DNA of 64,000 bases, from the NCBI GenBank assembly GCA_013398175.1, contig VZRZ01006844.1, positions 276,332-340,331 on the forward strand, read 5' to 3'. The position numbers and the translations under genes are program-made. The stretch comes from Climacteris rufus (lineage: Eukaryota > Chordata > Aves > Passeriformes > Climacteridae). A model generated the notes under the pieces. That model was not told where the DNA came from and made no database searches. It saw only the letters and a list, made by a program, of their open reading frames with translations. Positions 1 through 13,900 of this stretch are shown in pieces (position 1 is the first letter of the stretch; each line of letters starts with the position of its first letter).

Positions 1-180
1 CGCGGAGCAGTGGAGCCGCCGCTCCTGTCACGGGCGGTATTGTCGTTGCAGCTGGAGATGCCGGCCCGGACCAGGGCCCCGCCGAGCTGCTCCGGGCTGG
101 ATCCCCGCTCCGCGCTGCCGCCCGCCAGCCCGCCCAGGGGGCACCGGCCCGCGCCCGGCCTCCTGCCAGCCCCGCGCCCC
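1..180 (+). other. STEAP2: STEAP2 non-coding exon 1 (5' UTR), 5' end off window
   Basis: GC-rich sequence ends in a perfect GTAAGT donor at 181-186, on the same strand as STEAP2. The next good acceptor before the STEAP2 start codon is AAAG at 4458-4461, preceded by a long pyrimidine tract. The two would define intron 1 of about 4.3 kb. An open frame at 10-300 runs across the donor and is best explained as GC bias. The true 5' end is not determinable. Confidence 0.5.
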
Positions 181-235
181 GTAAGTGCCCGCCCGAGCGG
201 GGCTCAGAGATCCAGTGGCCCGGCTTGCGTTGGTT
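1..235 (+). promoter_or_regulatory. STEAP2: CpG-rich island at the 5' end of STEAP2
   Basis: The first ~235 bases are much richer in G+C and CpG than the AT-rich sequence that follows. They end around a strong splice donor, the usual layout of a housekeeping-type vertebrate promoter with first exon. The window edge truncates the island, so the transcription start is not visible. Linking it to STEAP2 rests on strand, donor and the absence of any other gene before 4492. Confidence 0.6.
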
Positions 236-483
236 CGGTTTTCTCTTCCAGAAGTTATTTTTTCAGGAGCAGGTTTTCACGTGTGTCACCATCTGGCTGA
301 CATAGCTCTGTGATGTTCTCTTAGCTTATTTAAGAGCAAATGTCAAATTTATGTCACTTTTATTACTTTATGTAACTCTGTAATCAGGTGGTTTGTAAAA
401 GAAGGTTGGTTTTGTTGAAGTCCGTTCCTGAACAACCCACCTCAGCTGCTTCCTATCATCTGCTTCCTATCTATTTACAAATT

Positions 484-522
484 ACTTGATGAAATAACTT
501 GATGAAATAACTTGATGAAAAA
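484..522 (+). repeat. 13-bp tandem repeat, three copies
   Basis: The unit ACTTGATGAAATA starts at 484, 497 and 510; the third copy ends in AAAAA instead of AAATA. Short intronic minisatellite with no apparent function. Confidence 0.85.
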
Positions 523-2224
523 TCTGTCCAGGAGCAGAAGTTTGGCTAACAAGTCTTTGTTTTCTCTAGTCCTCCTCCTCCCTTCTTTTAGCAATATGTG
601 CTAGTCTGCCTGTCTTGTCCTTTCTTGAGTTCTGAAGATGTCACTTTGATCAGCATTTTAAGCATCAAGAGCTGATTTCATAAGTGTCTGCTCACTTGAA
701 AATTTTTATCTTATCTTTAACTTTATCCTTTACTCTTATCTTACTTTTTTCCACTTTGACCTCATAGTCTGTCTCCACATAAAAGGAGTTTCATTAAACA
801 CCTTTTCACAGTTAACCTTTCTGCTGATGGCTGAAATAAGACATTTAATAATTTATCCTACTTTGTATGAGTTGTAACTTCTTTCCTTTCCTCTGAAGTT
901 ATAAACATTGCCTTCTGTCTTTTACTGTATTTATGGAACCTTTATTTGTTGCTATTTATGTTCTTTGCTAATTACAACTCACTTCTGTACTGTTATCACT
1001 GTGATTTTATCCCTACATGATAGCACTGTCTCTTTATCCTTTATACTATTCCTTAGCCATGCACACAATATTTTTTTTTTTTTTTAGTTCTTGTGTAATA
1101 TGTCAGGTCACTAAAGCTCTCCTGTTGCAGTTAAACAGTTTTATACACCCTTTCCTATGAATTGCTATTGTGCATGTAATCATTTAAGATAGTTCTTTTC
1201 AGTAACTGTTAGTTCTGTGCTCTTGTACATCTCTTGGATTACTTGTCTAAGAGTCATGTCAGCCTATTCCCTGAGGGTTTTTTCTGAAGTCTGTTAGTTT
1301 TACTCTGTTACTCACACTGTATTTTCCTTAGAACAGGCAGTGAGAAACTTTAGCCAGCGGGCCAGGTTCAGCTTACCCAAGCAATTCATCATGTCCAAGT
1401 CCTCCATGCCCACTCTCCCGAGGATCCTTTGGACTCAAACTGAAAGTGGGCTGGAGCATGGTTAAATGGCACTGGTAGCCCATTTCCTTATGGTGGTTCC
1501 CTTTCAATCTCAAAGTCTTCAGCACATTCTGGTTACATGTCATGAACTGAAATGGGCCCCTGTAATCACATGGTGAAAGCATACATGTTCTGTCTTACCC
1601 AGTTATATCTCTTATCTGATGAAAATACAGCTATTCTCATTATGTTCCTGGGTGTGAACCCATCATGATACAGTAAATACTGGTGGTTTGGTCATGTGTT
1701 AAATACATTCCAGGTCACATGATAGAGAAGAAGTCAATGCCTTTATCAATTCATGCATAAAAGTCTTTATGGTCTGCCTCTGCCAGGATTCGCTGTTAGA
1801 ATCCTTTCTTCAAATACTGGCTTTGTGGTCGCTTGCACATGCTGCTTTGTGTCTTTTAACTTCTGAGTCCAGTTTCAGTGAATTCTTACCTTCTAGTCAA
1901 AGCTGAAATGGAAAGTGCCTATTTTTCTAGTAGCTTCCTCTAATTTCTGAAATGCAAAGCTACTGTTAATTGTGGGAGGTTGTTCACCACACATGCTGTA
2001 TTCCTAGCCAATGGCTGGATAAAGTCCCCCACTGATGATTAATTACCATCATATCAGCTCTTGGATGGTGGCTCAGGAAACGGTTCATGTGATTCCTCCT
2101 TTCTGTGTGGTCTCTTGTTGATTGTTCTCAAGACAGCAACCTTGTGGTTTCTATTTGCTTCTTCTTAGTCTGACTTTCCTTATTACTTCCTTAATTTACA
2201 GAATTTATTCCTGTTCTACAATTG

Positions 2225-3345
2225 TTTTAGGTTTGCCTGGCAAGACTTTGGTAGCAGGAGGGGGAGGAGTGCTGTAGGGGTGGCTTCTGTGAGAAGCTGG
2301 TAGAATCTTACCCTGTGTCCACTGTGGCCTGTGCCAGCTGGGACTGGGATGGACCTGCAGCTGGCCAGGGCCGAGCCCATCAGCGATGGTGGTAGCACCT
2401 CTGGGGTACCATAGGTAAGAAGGAAAACAAAAGGAATTACAGCTGCAGAAGAGAGAATGAGAATATGTGAGAGTAACAATTTATGTAGACACCAAGGCCA
2501 AAGAAGGAGAACGTTCCCTAAGCACTAGATTAGACATTCCCCTGCAGCCTGTGGTGCAGAGCATGGTGAGGCAGCTGTCCCCCTGCAGCCCATGGAGGTT
2601 GATGGTAGAGCAGAGATCCACCTGCAGACCGTGGAGGAGCCCCATACCAGTGCAGGTGGATGCCTGAAAGAAGCCTGTGACCCCATGGGAAGCCCATGCT
2701 GGAGCAGGTTCCTGGCGTGGACATGTGGAGAAAGAGCCCATATTGGAACGGATTTCCTGGTAAGACCTGTGACCACATGGAGACCCACACTGCAGCAGCC
2801 TGTTCCTGAAGGACTGCACTCTGTGGAAGAGTCCCACACTGGAGCAGGTTGGGAAGAACTGTAGCCTGTGGGAAGGACTCACATTGGAGAAGTGTGTGGA
2901 GGACTCTCCTGCAGGAGGAACCTCATGCTGGAGCAGGCAAAGGACTCCTGTCCCTGAGGAGGAAGCAGCAACAGAAACAGCATATGATGAACTGACCATA
3001 ACCTCCATTCCCTGTCTCCTTGTGCAGCAGAGGGAGAGGAGCTAGAGAATTGGGAATAAAGTTAAGCCCAGGAAGAAGGCACAGGTGGGGAGAAGGTGTT
3101 TTCTTAGGATTTGTTTTGCTTCTCATTACCCCGTTCTGATTTTGATGGGCAATAAAGTTAGTTAATTTCCCCAAGTAGATTTTGTTTTGCCCGTGGTGGT
3201 AATCAGTGAGTGATCTCTCCCTGTCCTTATCTCAACTCATGAGCCTTTTGTTGTATTTTCTCTAGTCAGCCCACGTGAAGAGGGGAGTGATAGGGAGCAC
3301 CTTTTTGGGCACCTGGCCTCCAGCTACGGTCAACCCTCCCCAACA
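2225..3345 (+). mobile_element. Solo ERV-type LTR (avian, ERVL-like), about 1.1 kb
   Basis: The whole segment resembles a long LTR family common in neoavian genomes. Landmarks are GGCTTCTGTGAGAAGCTGGT near 2281, GAGCCCATCAGCGATGGTGG near 2372, a purine-rich body with repeated GGAGCAGG blocks, two AATAAA signals (about 3055 and 3150) and GTGAGTGATCTCTCCCTGTC near 3206. No internal retroviral genes or second LTR flank it, so it appears to be a solo LTR left by recombination. Both ends are approximate and no target-site duplication could be fixed. Overlapping open frames (2467-3008) are shadows of this element. The subfamily name was not assigned. Confidence 0.75.
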
Positions 3346-4491
3346 ATGCAGAACCACTTTTGGCATAACCACGGTTTCATGCGAAGACTTCTTTCCTGAG
3401 AGTTGTCTTGTTTTTTAATGTCTTTGTAACAGCTTTATTGCAGTTCTGTGACCAATTCTTTCCAAGGATATACCAGTATTTCTTTTATTTTTCTGCAAGC
3501 CTTAGCCTCTGTTCTTCTTCAAGACATGTCTTACTACACTGAATTTGAGTGCTAAAACTATCTTCCCTTTTATTATTTTATGAAATCTGTCTCTTTCTGC
3601 CGTTAGCTTTTTGTGGAAGGCTGTCCCATTTGTTAGTGTCCAAGATTTATCTTACTTGCCTGGATAGAAAATTCTGTTAAGCATATTTGTGACCCATGGC
3701 CTTGAATCCTTTACCCTTGCATCCCCAGTTAATCCTTATATATCAATGGCCAGACCTAGCAGTCTGACCTAGAAATGTCATTAGTGATCTCAGGACTAGG
3801 CCTTGATAATCATTTCCCGTGTTGTTTTTGCCATTGGTTCCACATGGGCAGCCCATTTGCCAGGCTGAGAGGTGGGTATGTCAGATGGGTGTTTGTCACG
3901 GTGGTAGCCATGACATTTGCAGCTTTGAGACTTTTGCATCCCTTCCTTCATGGCCAAGAGAGGATATGACAATAATAACCTGCATGAGCTTTTAATGGAA
4001 TTCAGTTTCCATGAACTCACTGTCCAGTGCTCTCTACGTTCTAGTATTTTCTATAGTTACCCAATTTTCTCTACATGTTTTGTCTCATTATTCTATTGAC
4101 CGTTAGTTTCAGGAGCACAAAGTTATCTTGTGGTCCATTATTCCAGGGGCAGTAGAAAGTACGAAATAGGAGAAAAGTAAAACACTGTTATTTATTTCTG
4201 TAACTGTGTTATTGAAGTGCTTGAAGTATGTTATGTTTCTTGTTTCTCCTTCTATTAGTGAAAAATTGCAAGACCAAATTGATTAGCACATACACATTAG
4301 CACATAAGGGGGAAAATATAATATGAAACTTAAAACCAAAGATTTTGCTTCCAGAGATATTAATGGATTCTGATGTCTCATAAAATTGTAAGATGCTGAT
4401 TTTTCCTTCTGTTGTTGTCTCTTTTTTTCTTCTCTTTTCCTTTTTTTTTTTTTTCCCAAAGAAATCATTGTAGGTTTGGTGTCTTGGAAGT

Positions 4492-4983
4492 ATGGAATCA
4501 ATCTCTATGATGGGGAGTCCCAAGAACCTCAATGAAACTTTTCTACCAAATGTTGCCAACGGCATCAAGGATGCCAGTAAGGTCACAATAGGCATCATTG
4601 GAAGTGGAGACTTCGCCAAGTCACTGACAATTAGACTTATCAGATGTGGGTACCATGTGGTTGTAGGAAGCAGAAATCCTAAACATGCTGCTGACTTCTT
4701 TCCCCATGTGGTTGATGTCACTCACCATGAAGATGCAGTAGCAAAAACAAACATCATTTTTGTAGCCATACACAGAGAACATTACACCTCTTTGTGGGAC
4801 CTCAAACATTTACTCGCTGGTAAAATTCTGATTGATGTCAGCAATAATACAAGAGTAGACCAATATCCAGACTCCAATGCAGAGTATTTGGCATCGCTTT
4901 TTCCTGATTCCCTTATTGTCAAAGGATTCAATGTCATTTCAGCTTGGTCACTGCAGTTAGGACCAAAGGATGCCAGCAGACAG
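4492..4983 (+). CDS. STEAP2: STEAP2 coding exon 1 (residues 1-164)
   Basis: Acceptor CCCAAAG at 4455-4461 gives a 30-base 5' leader before ATG 4492; donor GTAAAT follows 4983. It encodes most of the NADPH-binding domain, including [15 protein letters not shown] and [20 protein letters not shown]. The open frame continues into the intron for a few codons, which is not part of the protein. A second possible acceptor, TAG at 4471-4473, has a weaker pyrimidine tract and would only shorten the leader. Confidence 0.96.
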
Positions 4984-7900
4984 GTAAATATTTTTATTTA
5001 TATTAATTTAACTCATTTATAAGATGAAAATGACAGGAACTGAACTCATGAGATTTACCCTGCCTAAAATGTTGGGCCTTTAGTTTACGTTTTAGTAGCC
5101 AATAAAACCTCTAATTCATCCCGCTGTAAGACATATAAAGCAAGTGGTCCAGTTTTTCCCCTGGGTTGCCTATTTGTCTTTAAAGATTGCAAAGGAAATG
5201 TGGATACTAGCTTAGAGTAGACAGCTGGCCTTTAGATGACTACAGACAGAGGAGAAGAGTTGGGTCTTAATGTTATCCTTAGGAAATATGTTCATGTGTA
5301 TCCTTATGCTTTGTACAAAGATAGAGACGGTTTTTCCTAGTATATTTTGGTTTCAGCATTGAGGTGAACTATGGAAAGAGATACACAGAAACCTGAGGTC
5401 CTGATGCCAGAGCTCAGGAATCAACTGTTCTAAAAATGCTTGCAGTGTAGCAGCAAAGTGATGGACAAAAAAAATCTGTCTTTAAAGTGCCCCAAAATCA
5501 TAAATATGAGGAAACAGAATGAGGCACATATGTTTCTAAGTGATCATTCATTTGATCCAGGACAGCTTGGGAACATCATGTTCAAATTTGTCCCAGTGCA
5601 TTGTGCAAATCCATCCTGCATATAGAAAAGGCACCTTTGTGTGTTTCACGTTTTGCTGAAGTGGTGTAAAAGTTTTAAGGCTGTACAATAATCCAGTCCT
5701 TCACAGCTTTATGAACTGTGAGAAATAAGTAAGAAATTACTGGTGCAACATGACTACTGGAGACTAAATTGAGTTTTCTGGCATTTCAGGTAGATATTAA
5801 ATGGAATGCAATTGGTATGGAATTAGCACCATTTAAAAAATAACCTCACCATACTCCTTTTATCCTCTTTCAGAATAGCACTGCACTATAAGTAATTCAC
5901 TTCAGTCAAAACAGATCATATTTTCTCTGATATAGATGGTCAGCAAACAGTGTTGGGCAAACTATAGCCCATTGTAAATTTTAAGAGACCTTGAAGTATT
6001 TTGTAGCAGTGCACTTCTTTCACTGTGTAATAAACTGGTCTTTAGAACAAAGTCTTGTTTGACTGCTAGTTTTTGTCCTTTCTGTTAAGTAGTCAAATCT
6101 GAAATCTGTGGAAATCTGGGTTGTGAAATTAAGCTAAAATTGGAGAGATTGCACACTTCTCTGCTTCACATTCTGTGTATGCTGTATTGTTTTAGGGTCA
6201 TTGTTCAAGATTCCTGTATTTTTGTGAGACTTGTGATTTTCAGAAATGCTTTTAGCCATTGCTTCAAGTTCAATCTAGTCCTGTAGATATTTTGGTATGA
6301 CAGGTTTCAGTGTCCAGATTACTAGGACATCTTACAGTCAGCTCATTATTAACTCCAAGAAATAGCCACTTTTGTTTTGGTTACTCTGTTGCTAAATCAG
6401 TGTGCATATTTGCACTTTGACTGGATTTTTATGTGATTTTATTCTGATTTTGGTGATAAGAGCTGGGATAACACTGTAGTTTTAGCAGTCATGTTGTAGT
6501 TTTGATCTGAAGGCCCTTAAGATTTTTTGGTTTACCTTTGAATCTCTTTGACTACAGATAATTCCCTTTACTTTCCCCACAGGTCTATATATGCAGTAAC
6601 AATGTTCAGGCTCGCCATCAAGTTATTGAGCTTGCCCGTCAACTCAGTTTTATTCCTATTGATTTGGGGGCATTGTCATCTTCAAGGGAGATTGAAAACC
6701 TGCCTCTGCGCCTCTTCACCCTGTGGAAGGGGCCTGTAGTGATTGCCATTGGCCTGGCAACATTTTTCTTCATCTATTCCTTTGTCAGAGATGTAATCCA
6801 TCCATACATGAGAAATCAGCAGAGTGACTTTTACAAGATTCCCATTGAGATCGTGAACAAGACCCTGCCAGTTGTTGCCATCACTTTACTTTCTCTGGTG
6901 TATTTATCAGGACTTATGGCAGCTGCTTATCAGCTTTACTATGGTACCAAGTATCGGCGATTTCCACCCTGGCTGGACAACTGGCTGCAGTGTCGAAAGC
7001 AGCTTGGACTGCTCAGTTTTTTCTTTGCAACAGTGCATGTGGTGTACAGCCTCTGCCTGCCCATGAGGAGATCAGAGCGCTACTTGTTCCTCAACATGGC
7101 ATATCAACAGGTAAGACAATCTTCAGTTCAGTAAGCCAAAAACGCCTCAGCTGTGTGCTTATGGCTCCAGAATACAATATATCTGTTTTCAGCACAGAAT
7201 CTTATGGGTTATCTTAGGCATAGATGGTGCCAAATAAGAGCACCAAAAGAAACATCTCTGCATTTTGCTCACCTTGTGGTCAATCTGCAGTCAAGTTGGT
7301 GTGGTAGGGGGAATCAAGGACATGTCCTACTGAAATTCCTGATAGTAAGATACACAAGGAGAATGTAGGATAGTATAAGAGCAACAGCAGGAAACTTCTG
7401 AGGTATGTTCCTCTCATGTATACTTAAACATATGGGGGAAGTATGTATATCATAAGTGCACTTAAAAATATGAAAAGTATAAGGGTAGATACTGTGATCA
7501 TGCTTACAGATACTTCTGTGTTAAAGAAAAAAAGAAAAAAATGCTGATACTTTGTAATGTTTTGGACCAGTGGTAAATATACTTTATTCTTTTAAAATTC
7601 TGTGAACATCATCTGTTGCAGAAATTGACTCACAGTTCCCAGGAACAATTAGTCTTGCATAACCCTGAAACATTCTCCGACAGATCTGTCATCCTCTAGG
7701 GGAGGGTCTGATGCTCCTCTCTGTCAGTGAGACAGCTTATTGACACATTTAAAGTGGCAGAAAAGCAGCATTGCCAGAAAAACAGCATTGCTGTTCCGCA
7801 CATAAAATCTGTAGGAAAGAGAGATGTAATAGAGCAGAAAGGAAAACCAAATAAGGAACTAAAATCAAATGGAACAAATTAACAGGGAGCATCACAAACT

Positions 7901-10900
7901 TTGAAAGGGCTAGCATCAAAAACTGAGCTTAGGAGAAAGACAGGAAGGGCAAAATTGTAATAGGCAGCAAGAAACTAATTGTTCACACTTACAATTAGCA
8001 ATACTAAAGGATTCACTGATAATTTTACTAAGAAATTATCTTAGCTTTAATAATACTGTAAAACTCTCACTTGCTAATATTTCTAGGGATTTTTTTTCAA
8101 GACATGTCATATTGTAATAGTTCACCTGGAAGTTGAAAAAATAATTGAATATCCAAGCTTCATACTTATTAAGGTTTCTTTTTCCTGGTAAAGCTCGCCA
8201 GTGAGAACCGTCTTGGATGTATCTTACATCAGTAGTTAAAGAGATAAACAAGCTTGGACTCAGCATAGAGAGCTGAAGCAAAATCGGGAAATTATGCTAA
8301 ACTATTTCTAAATGTAACAAACTAAAAACAAATTGCAGGTTTATCCAATTTATGTTACAGAATTTAAGTTTGCAGAGTCTGAAGAACACAGCTCCTTTTC
8401 TACAGTGTATAAGAATGTGCAGAATTACCTGATTTTATAACAGTAATGTTGTAAATGGTATATAATGTTACATTTTCTTTTAACATCTCATCTAAATGTC
8501 CATGTTTACATTTTTTTAATTTAGCAAGAGCCAGTACCAGTAGTAAGGAAATAGTTGTGTTTCTCCAAGACATGAGGAAACCTCTGAAATATTTGACCCC
8601 ATTTTGTAGTTGTCCTGTGACTGTGAACTTTAAGTCACCGAAATAACTTCTGTTGGTATTTTTAATATTCTGTAGAATAAAGTTCTTCCTTTCTGCCCTT
8701 TCATCAGGTTCATGCAAATGTTGAAAATTCTTGGAATGAGGAAGAAGTGTGGCGAATTGAAATGTATATCTCCTTTGGAATAATGAGTCTTGGATTGCTT
8801 TCTTTGCTGGCAGTAACTTCCATCCCTTCAGTAAACAGTGCCTTAAACTGGAGGGAGTTCAGTTTTATTCAGGTGTGTTACTTTTTTAAATAAGGGGGTT
8901 TTGGTGTTAACAAGAATTCCTTTATGATTATCATTATCACAATCACAAACAAAAGCTAATTGCAATGTGACAAGAGCCTTTTTTTCCTCTCTATCTGGTA
9001 ATTTAATAAAAACAACATATCCTTACTTAGCAAATGTATTACCATGAAGGCACATTCAGCATTTCATGAGTGTTAGAAGAGGACTTTTCATTTTACATTT
9101 CTTGATATTAAATAACCAACATAGCTAAGACCAAATGATCACTAATCTATTCCTTTTCTGTTCTTAGAATTTCTTGCTAAATTCAAATTAGATAAATTTG
9201 GACAAACTGGCTAAAAGCAGTGATACTGATAAGATACTTGTATATGTAGATGCACAAAACTATTAAAACTGAAGACTTAATTTGCCCTGCAGGATTTTTA
9301 TTGCACAGCCCTCTGACAACCATGGTGACATTGATTAAGTTTTGCTTCCCCTCCACCATGTGGGACTTGACACAGCTTTCAACTGCATTATTCCCATTAG
9401 CTGAAAATAACCACTAGTAAAATATGAAGCCTTGCTTATAAAAATCAGAGGCTTTTCAAGGCCCTGGCACACCATCTGCTGCCTTCCTTCCTCAGATAAA
9501 TACCTACAGCAGGCAAACCTAACCAGCATAAAATACTGAGAAATACGGGCTTTAATAAACATCTCAATGCTTGCTTCTACACAAAATTGCCATTAGTTCT
9601 AGGTAGCAGTCAGGTATAAGAAATTTTGTGGTCTGGAGAAAATTTCCTAAGTGTGTGCAGTTTTGGGTTTTGTTATATTTTGTTTTCTGACTTTGGCTTA
9701 AGTACTGTAGTCTTAATTCAGTCTTTTCTGATTAACATTGTTTCAGCTTAGCCATTGTAATAATATTGCTTAATTCTTAGTCCTGTTCACTTCAGAACAT
9801 GGGCACTGACTTTAAAGTTCAGGGCTTGGGTTGCATTCATAATTCGCAGATGTTTTAAAGAGAGTGGTGGGGAATACTTCAGAGGCTATTGTTGTCTGAG
9901 GTATTCTGTCTGTAATGTCTTCCCTTCCCTTATGACTTTCATTACTGGAAAACTGCAGGTAGACCTACAAAAAATTTGCTGAAAAGCTTTTCAAAGTGGA
10001 GTTATCCTGACAGAACTGTTTATTCACAGTCACGGCTTTGAGCCTTCAGAGGGACTCAATACCCAAATGTCTCATTACAACATCTCTGCCATCTGGAGTT
10101 CTCTGTGTGGGGACAATAGTACTGCTGTTGGGTGATTTTAAACATTAAAACAAAAGGCAAAAATATGTATTCACTCATGAGTGACATGATGCCTTTATCC
10201 AGTAATGACTTCCAGCCACAAATAAGCTATTTGTGTCCTATTTTTCTGTACTCAGATTTCCAAATTTCAGGCTGATGTGACTGAGTCGAAACCAACACAA
10301 TAATCACAACAAAGTATCTACAACCACATATTCACTGCAGTTATTTCCACTGTATATTAAGTTAAAATAGTTCCAAATTTAAATAATGATGAACTTGAAT
10401 GACCCATTTGTCAGTATTTTAAGGAATTTGTTTGGGAATAAGTTGTTTTCTCTGGACATGTGTTGCAGTTGATACTGCATTATGTGCAGAAGATAACTGC
10501 TATTGGTAATAAACAATGATCATTTGCAATTTTTAATCACAAAATTATTGAAGTGCTAAAAAATTCCTTAAAGTTAATGAATATTTACTTTGTCATTAAT
10601 TCTCAGGATGTAAGTTACTCTTCATTTAGTTACTTGTCCAAAAAAGTCTTCTCACATTGTTCAATCAGAAAACAGACTTTCAGTGATTGCTTACTACAGT
10701 GAAAAGAGTCTGCATTTCTGAGTAAGTTTCACTGTGCCCAGTATGCAGGTAGAACAGTTAAAACATTGCAATTACTTACTGTCTTTTATATTTTTCTTCT
10801 GCTGAAGTCCTGTGCAATGAAGGAAAATTGAACTTAAATTTCTCAATCTTCTCTAAGTCAGGGGGACGAACAATGGAATTACTAGCTCATCATCCCAGTG

Positions 10901-13900
10901 CTGCTTTTTTTTTCGCTAGGAACAGCCATAGCTTTAGTCCTGAATCTCAGATGATTTGCCACTACAGTTGCTGAACTTGTTTCACATCTGACAGATGAGG
11001 AATCAGTCAGTTAGCACACTCTGTTTCTCAGCTCAGCACTTCCCACTGAGAACAACACACTATTGGCTTCCTCATCTTAGTAAATGCAGTTTCATCAAAA
11101 TTAGGGTCCAGCCTTTCTAAAGAGATTTACCACTAGAACATACTCAGTCTTGAGTCCTACTAGGAAAATCTGAGTTCATTAACATTATAGAGTTTAGACT
11201 ATTTTCCAGCCTTGTTCCTGTTGTACAAACCCTAAGCAGCATCTCCCCAACCCACAGCAGTTCAACCAGACTTCTATCACAGTCTTTTTAATACTGTAAA
11301 AAAAAACCCAATTGTCAACATTTTGGCACAGAAATCATTGCTGCCTTTGATATCCCCAATTATTTTGGAGATGCCTCCATCTTAACTAGCCTGGTTTCAA
11401 ACACAGGTGTCAGTAGCTCCAAAAATTCCAGCCTGTTTCATCAAGGGAAAAGGACTTTGAGAGGTCAGGCAGTGCAGGCTCCACTCCTTCGCTCAGAGTA
11501 TGACTATGAACGAAGTGAGAAGGTTTAATAGTGCAAAAGAAGTTACTGTGTCAGTCCTAGCAGGAGCTAAGAGACCAGCAGAAAACTGGAATTGCTACAG
11601 TACAGAGATGACCACTGTACAAAACAAATTCTTCTTCTGATTACTTCATTACAATTCAGAGAAAAACACTCATAACATCCAGATAGAGGAACCACAGAAC
11701 AAGACAGTGATGAAGAGTTGTCTCGGTAGGAGATCCTAGATGATCCAAAACTTCGCGTGAAACTTTGCAGGCATCTTAACGTGACACAGAGGAAAGCAGC
11801 AGGGAAGAAAGCTGGGGCTGATAAACTAATGCATCAGTTTTCTTAAATGCCACTTCAATACTCTTCTTTTTCTCATCTAAATATATTTTGATAAGGACCA
11901 AAGGAGGACATGGGCAAGAAATACAAAAGAATTCATATTTTGTCAGAGCAGGCAGAATAAACAGCCTAAACCAACACACTGCAAACAGAAAAAAAGAGAG
12001 TTATTGAAACCAGACCTTGAGTGTTCACATAAAATACAAGGAAATGGAGAATGTTGTCTGCAAGCTGTGCTGCACTGGATCCTTCAGTCTTGTGAGGGAA
12101 CTTAAAGTGTAAATATATAATGTAAACATAAATGACTGCTGCTTTTGTATTCCAGTCTAAGACTTCAAGTCCAAAACCCATCAATCAAAGCAGCAATGGA
12201 GAGAGCAGACTGGTTTTGAAATCTGAGCTTCATGGTTTTTAGCAAGAAACAATACAAATCTGTCATTTGTGTAGTAAGAAGCTGACCTTTTTGTAGACAT
12301 TCCATTTCTCTGCTAGCACAGTCCTAAAGTCTTTTTGGAGACAGTGTTACTAAAATATTTCTTGTGCATATACTTTGAGGAAAGGCTGCCCTCCTTGGTT
12401 GTCCCATGAGAATAGGATACTTTTTCCCCGGAGTAAAGAAGGCTAAGGCCTGAGTATTTAGCAAGTTTATGGGTAAGACTCCAGTTAGAGTTACTACAGA
12501 CAGTTTATAAGTTTAGCAGTATCCTGTTACTGGGAGAATCTGAAGTATATCTTGCATAAATGTAGAATTTAGAAAATACCTTTTGTATATATAAATTGCT
12601 TGGAACTACTCAACCATTGTGAAGGTAGAAATTCCTGAAGCAGATTTGCCCCACAGCACATTTTAGTCTCTGTATATGTACATTTTGCTGGTAACATTTT
12701 AGGGATTTTTCTCTTTCATCTTTTCCTCTCCTCTGACTTTTGTTGGTTCTTTTCTCAAACAATGCCAGTTTGTTCAGTTTATCAGTAGCCTTGGCTGGGA
12801 ATCTCCCATATTGGCTAAAAAAGCTGACTTTGATCAGGAAAGAAAAGAAACAAAACAGGGAGGACTTAGAGAAAAGCTGAAAGGTTGGAAGTCCATAGGA
12901 AATGTGCTAATCTATTACTCAGCTTTCAGGAAACACAGTATTATGGAAGATAAGGAAGCAAAGCAACCAAAGATATCCTTCCCCTTTTCCCAGCAGCCGT
13001 CCTAAAGCCCAGGCAGAGGGTTCCCAAGATTTACAAGTGATATTGCTGCTTGCTGTTCAATGTGAATTTACCAGTGAAGAAATAGTATTGCTTCTTGTTG
13101 CTTTCAGAAGTTCTTTGCTGTTAAAGGAATTAGCATCTGGTGCTTGGTAGTGGTAATTAAGGGCCTGGCTGAAGAACATAGCATTAGTAGCTGACAGAAG
13201 CTCCTATAGGAATGTCTTTGTTCGATTTTTAGATATGTGTTTGAAATTGTCCAGTACACACTAGCACATGGCCTACCAGCACTTCAAAGAAGCATGTAGC
13301 AACTCTTCATGAGGCAGAAGGAAAAGAACTTAGTTAAGATGCATTGTCTGTTTTTCTTGTCCTTATGTTGTTAGTATAAAATGTACTGATGTACTTCTTG
13401 GCTTCCATTTTGACCATTAGATATAAAGACATATATAGATGTCTGAAAACAATAGCTTGCAAATGGAATTTAAATAAGCACTAAAATTTAAAAAAAATGG
13501 AAATGACTGTATAATATTTCCCTTCTGTTTCTTTTTTCAAGAGTTGTTATAGTTCTTATCAGTAATCCTGATGAAGAAAAGAGGGATATGATTCACTTGT
13601 GCCCTTCTCCCTGCTGGCAGTGATATAGCAATGAATTCAGGACAGTCATACCAACAAAAATCTGCAATAACATATTAAAACATCAGGTTTTATAGCTTTG
13701 TTTGCTGTCCAAATTTCTTACCAGAAGTTCTGTTCAGATACTGCATATGCCATTTTCATATCCTCAACTGTTTGTCTGAGTGTTCTGTGTACTATGGGAT
13801 ATTTGGGGAGCAAATTGTTTTTTTTGTAAAAAGCATGCAGCATATCTAAAGCTTGGCCTTGAAACCTTTGGCAGAAAAGGTACCTAAATATTGCCAAGTC

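Larger units (their letters stand above)
181..4461 (+). other. STEAP2: STEAP2 intron 1
   Basis: AT-rich intron bounded by GTAAGT at 181 and AAAG at 4461. It contains a 13-bp tandem repeat (484-522), a T run near 1071-1085 and the LTR element at about 2225-3345. No other gene-like sequence was recognised; the open frames at 1373-1582 and 3775-4020 look like chance. Confidence 0.5.

Noticed and set aside
10..300. 96-codon open frame at the window start
   Set aside because: It is a product of GC-rich CpG-island composition, runs across a perfect splice donor at 181 and resembles no known protein.
2467..3008. Several overlapping open frames on both strands, up to 175 codons
   Set aside because: All lie within the LTR element; the long frames follow from its repeated, stop-poor blocks.
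12811..13005. Lysine-rich 64-codon open frame in STEAP2 intron 4
   Set aside because: Low-complexity composition, no splice context fitting STEAP2 and no recognised homology.
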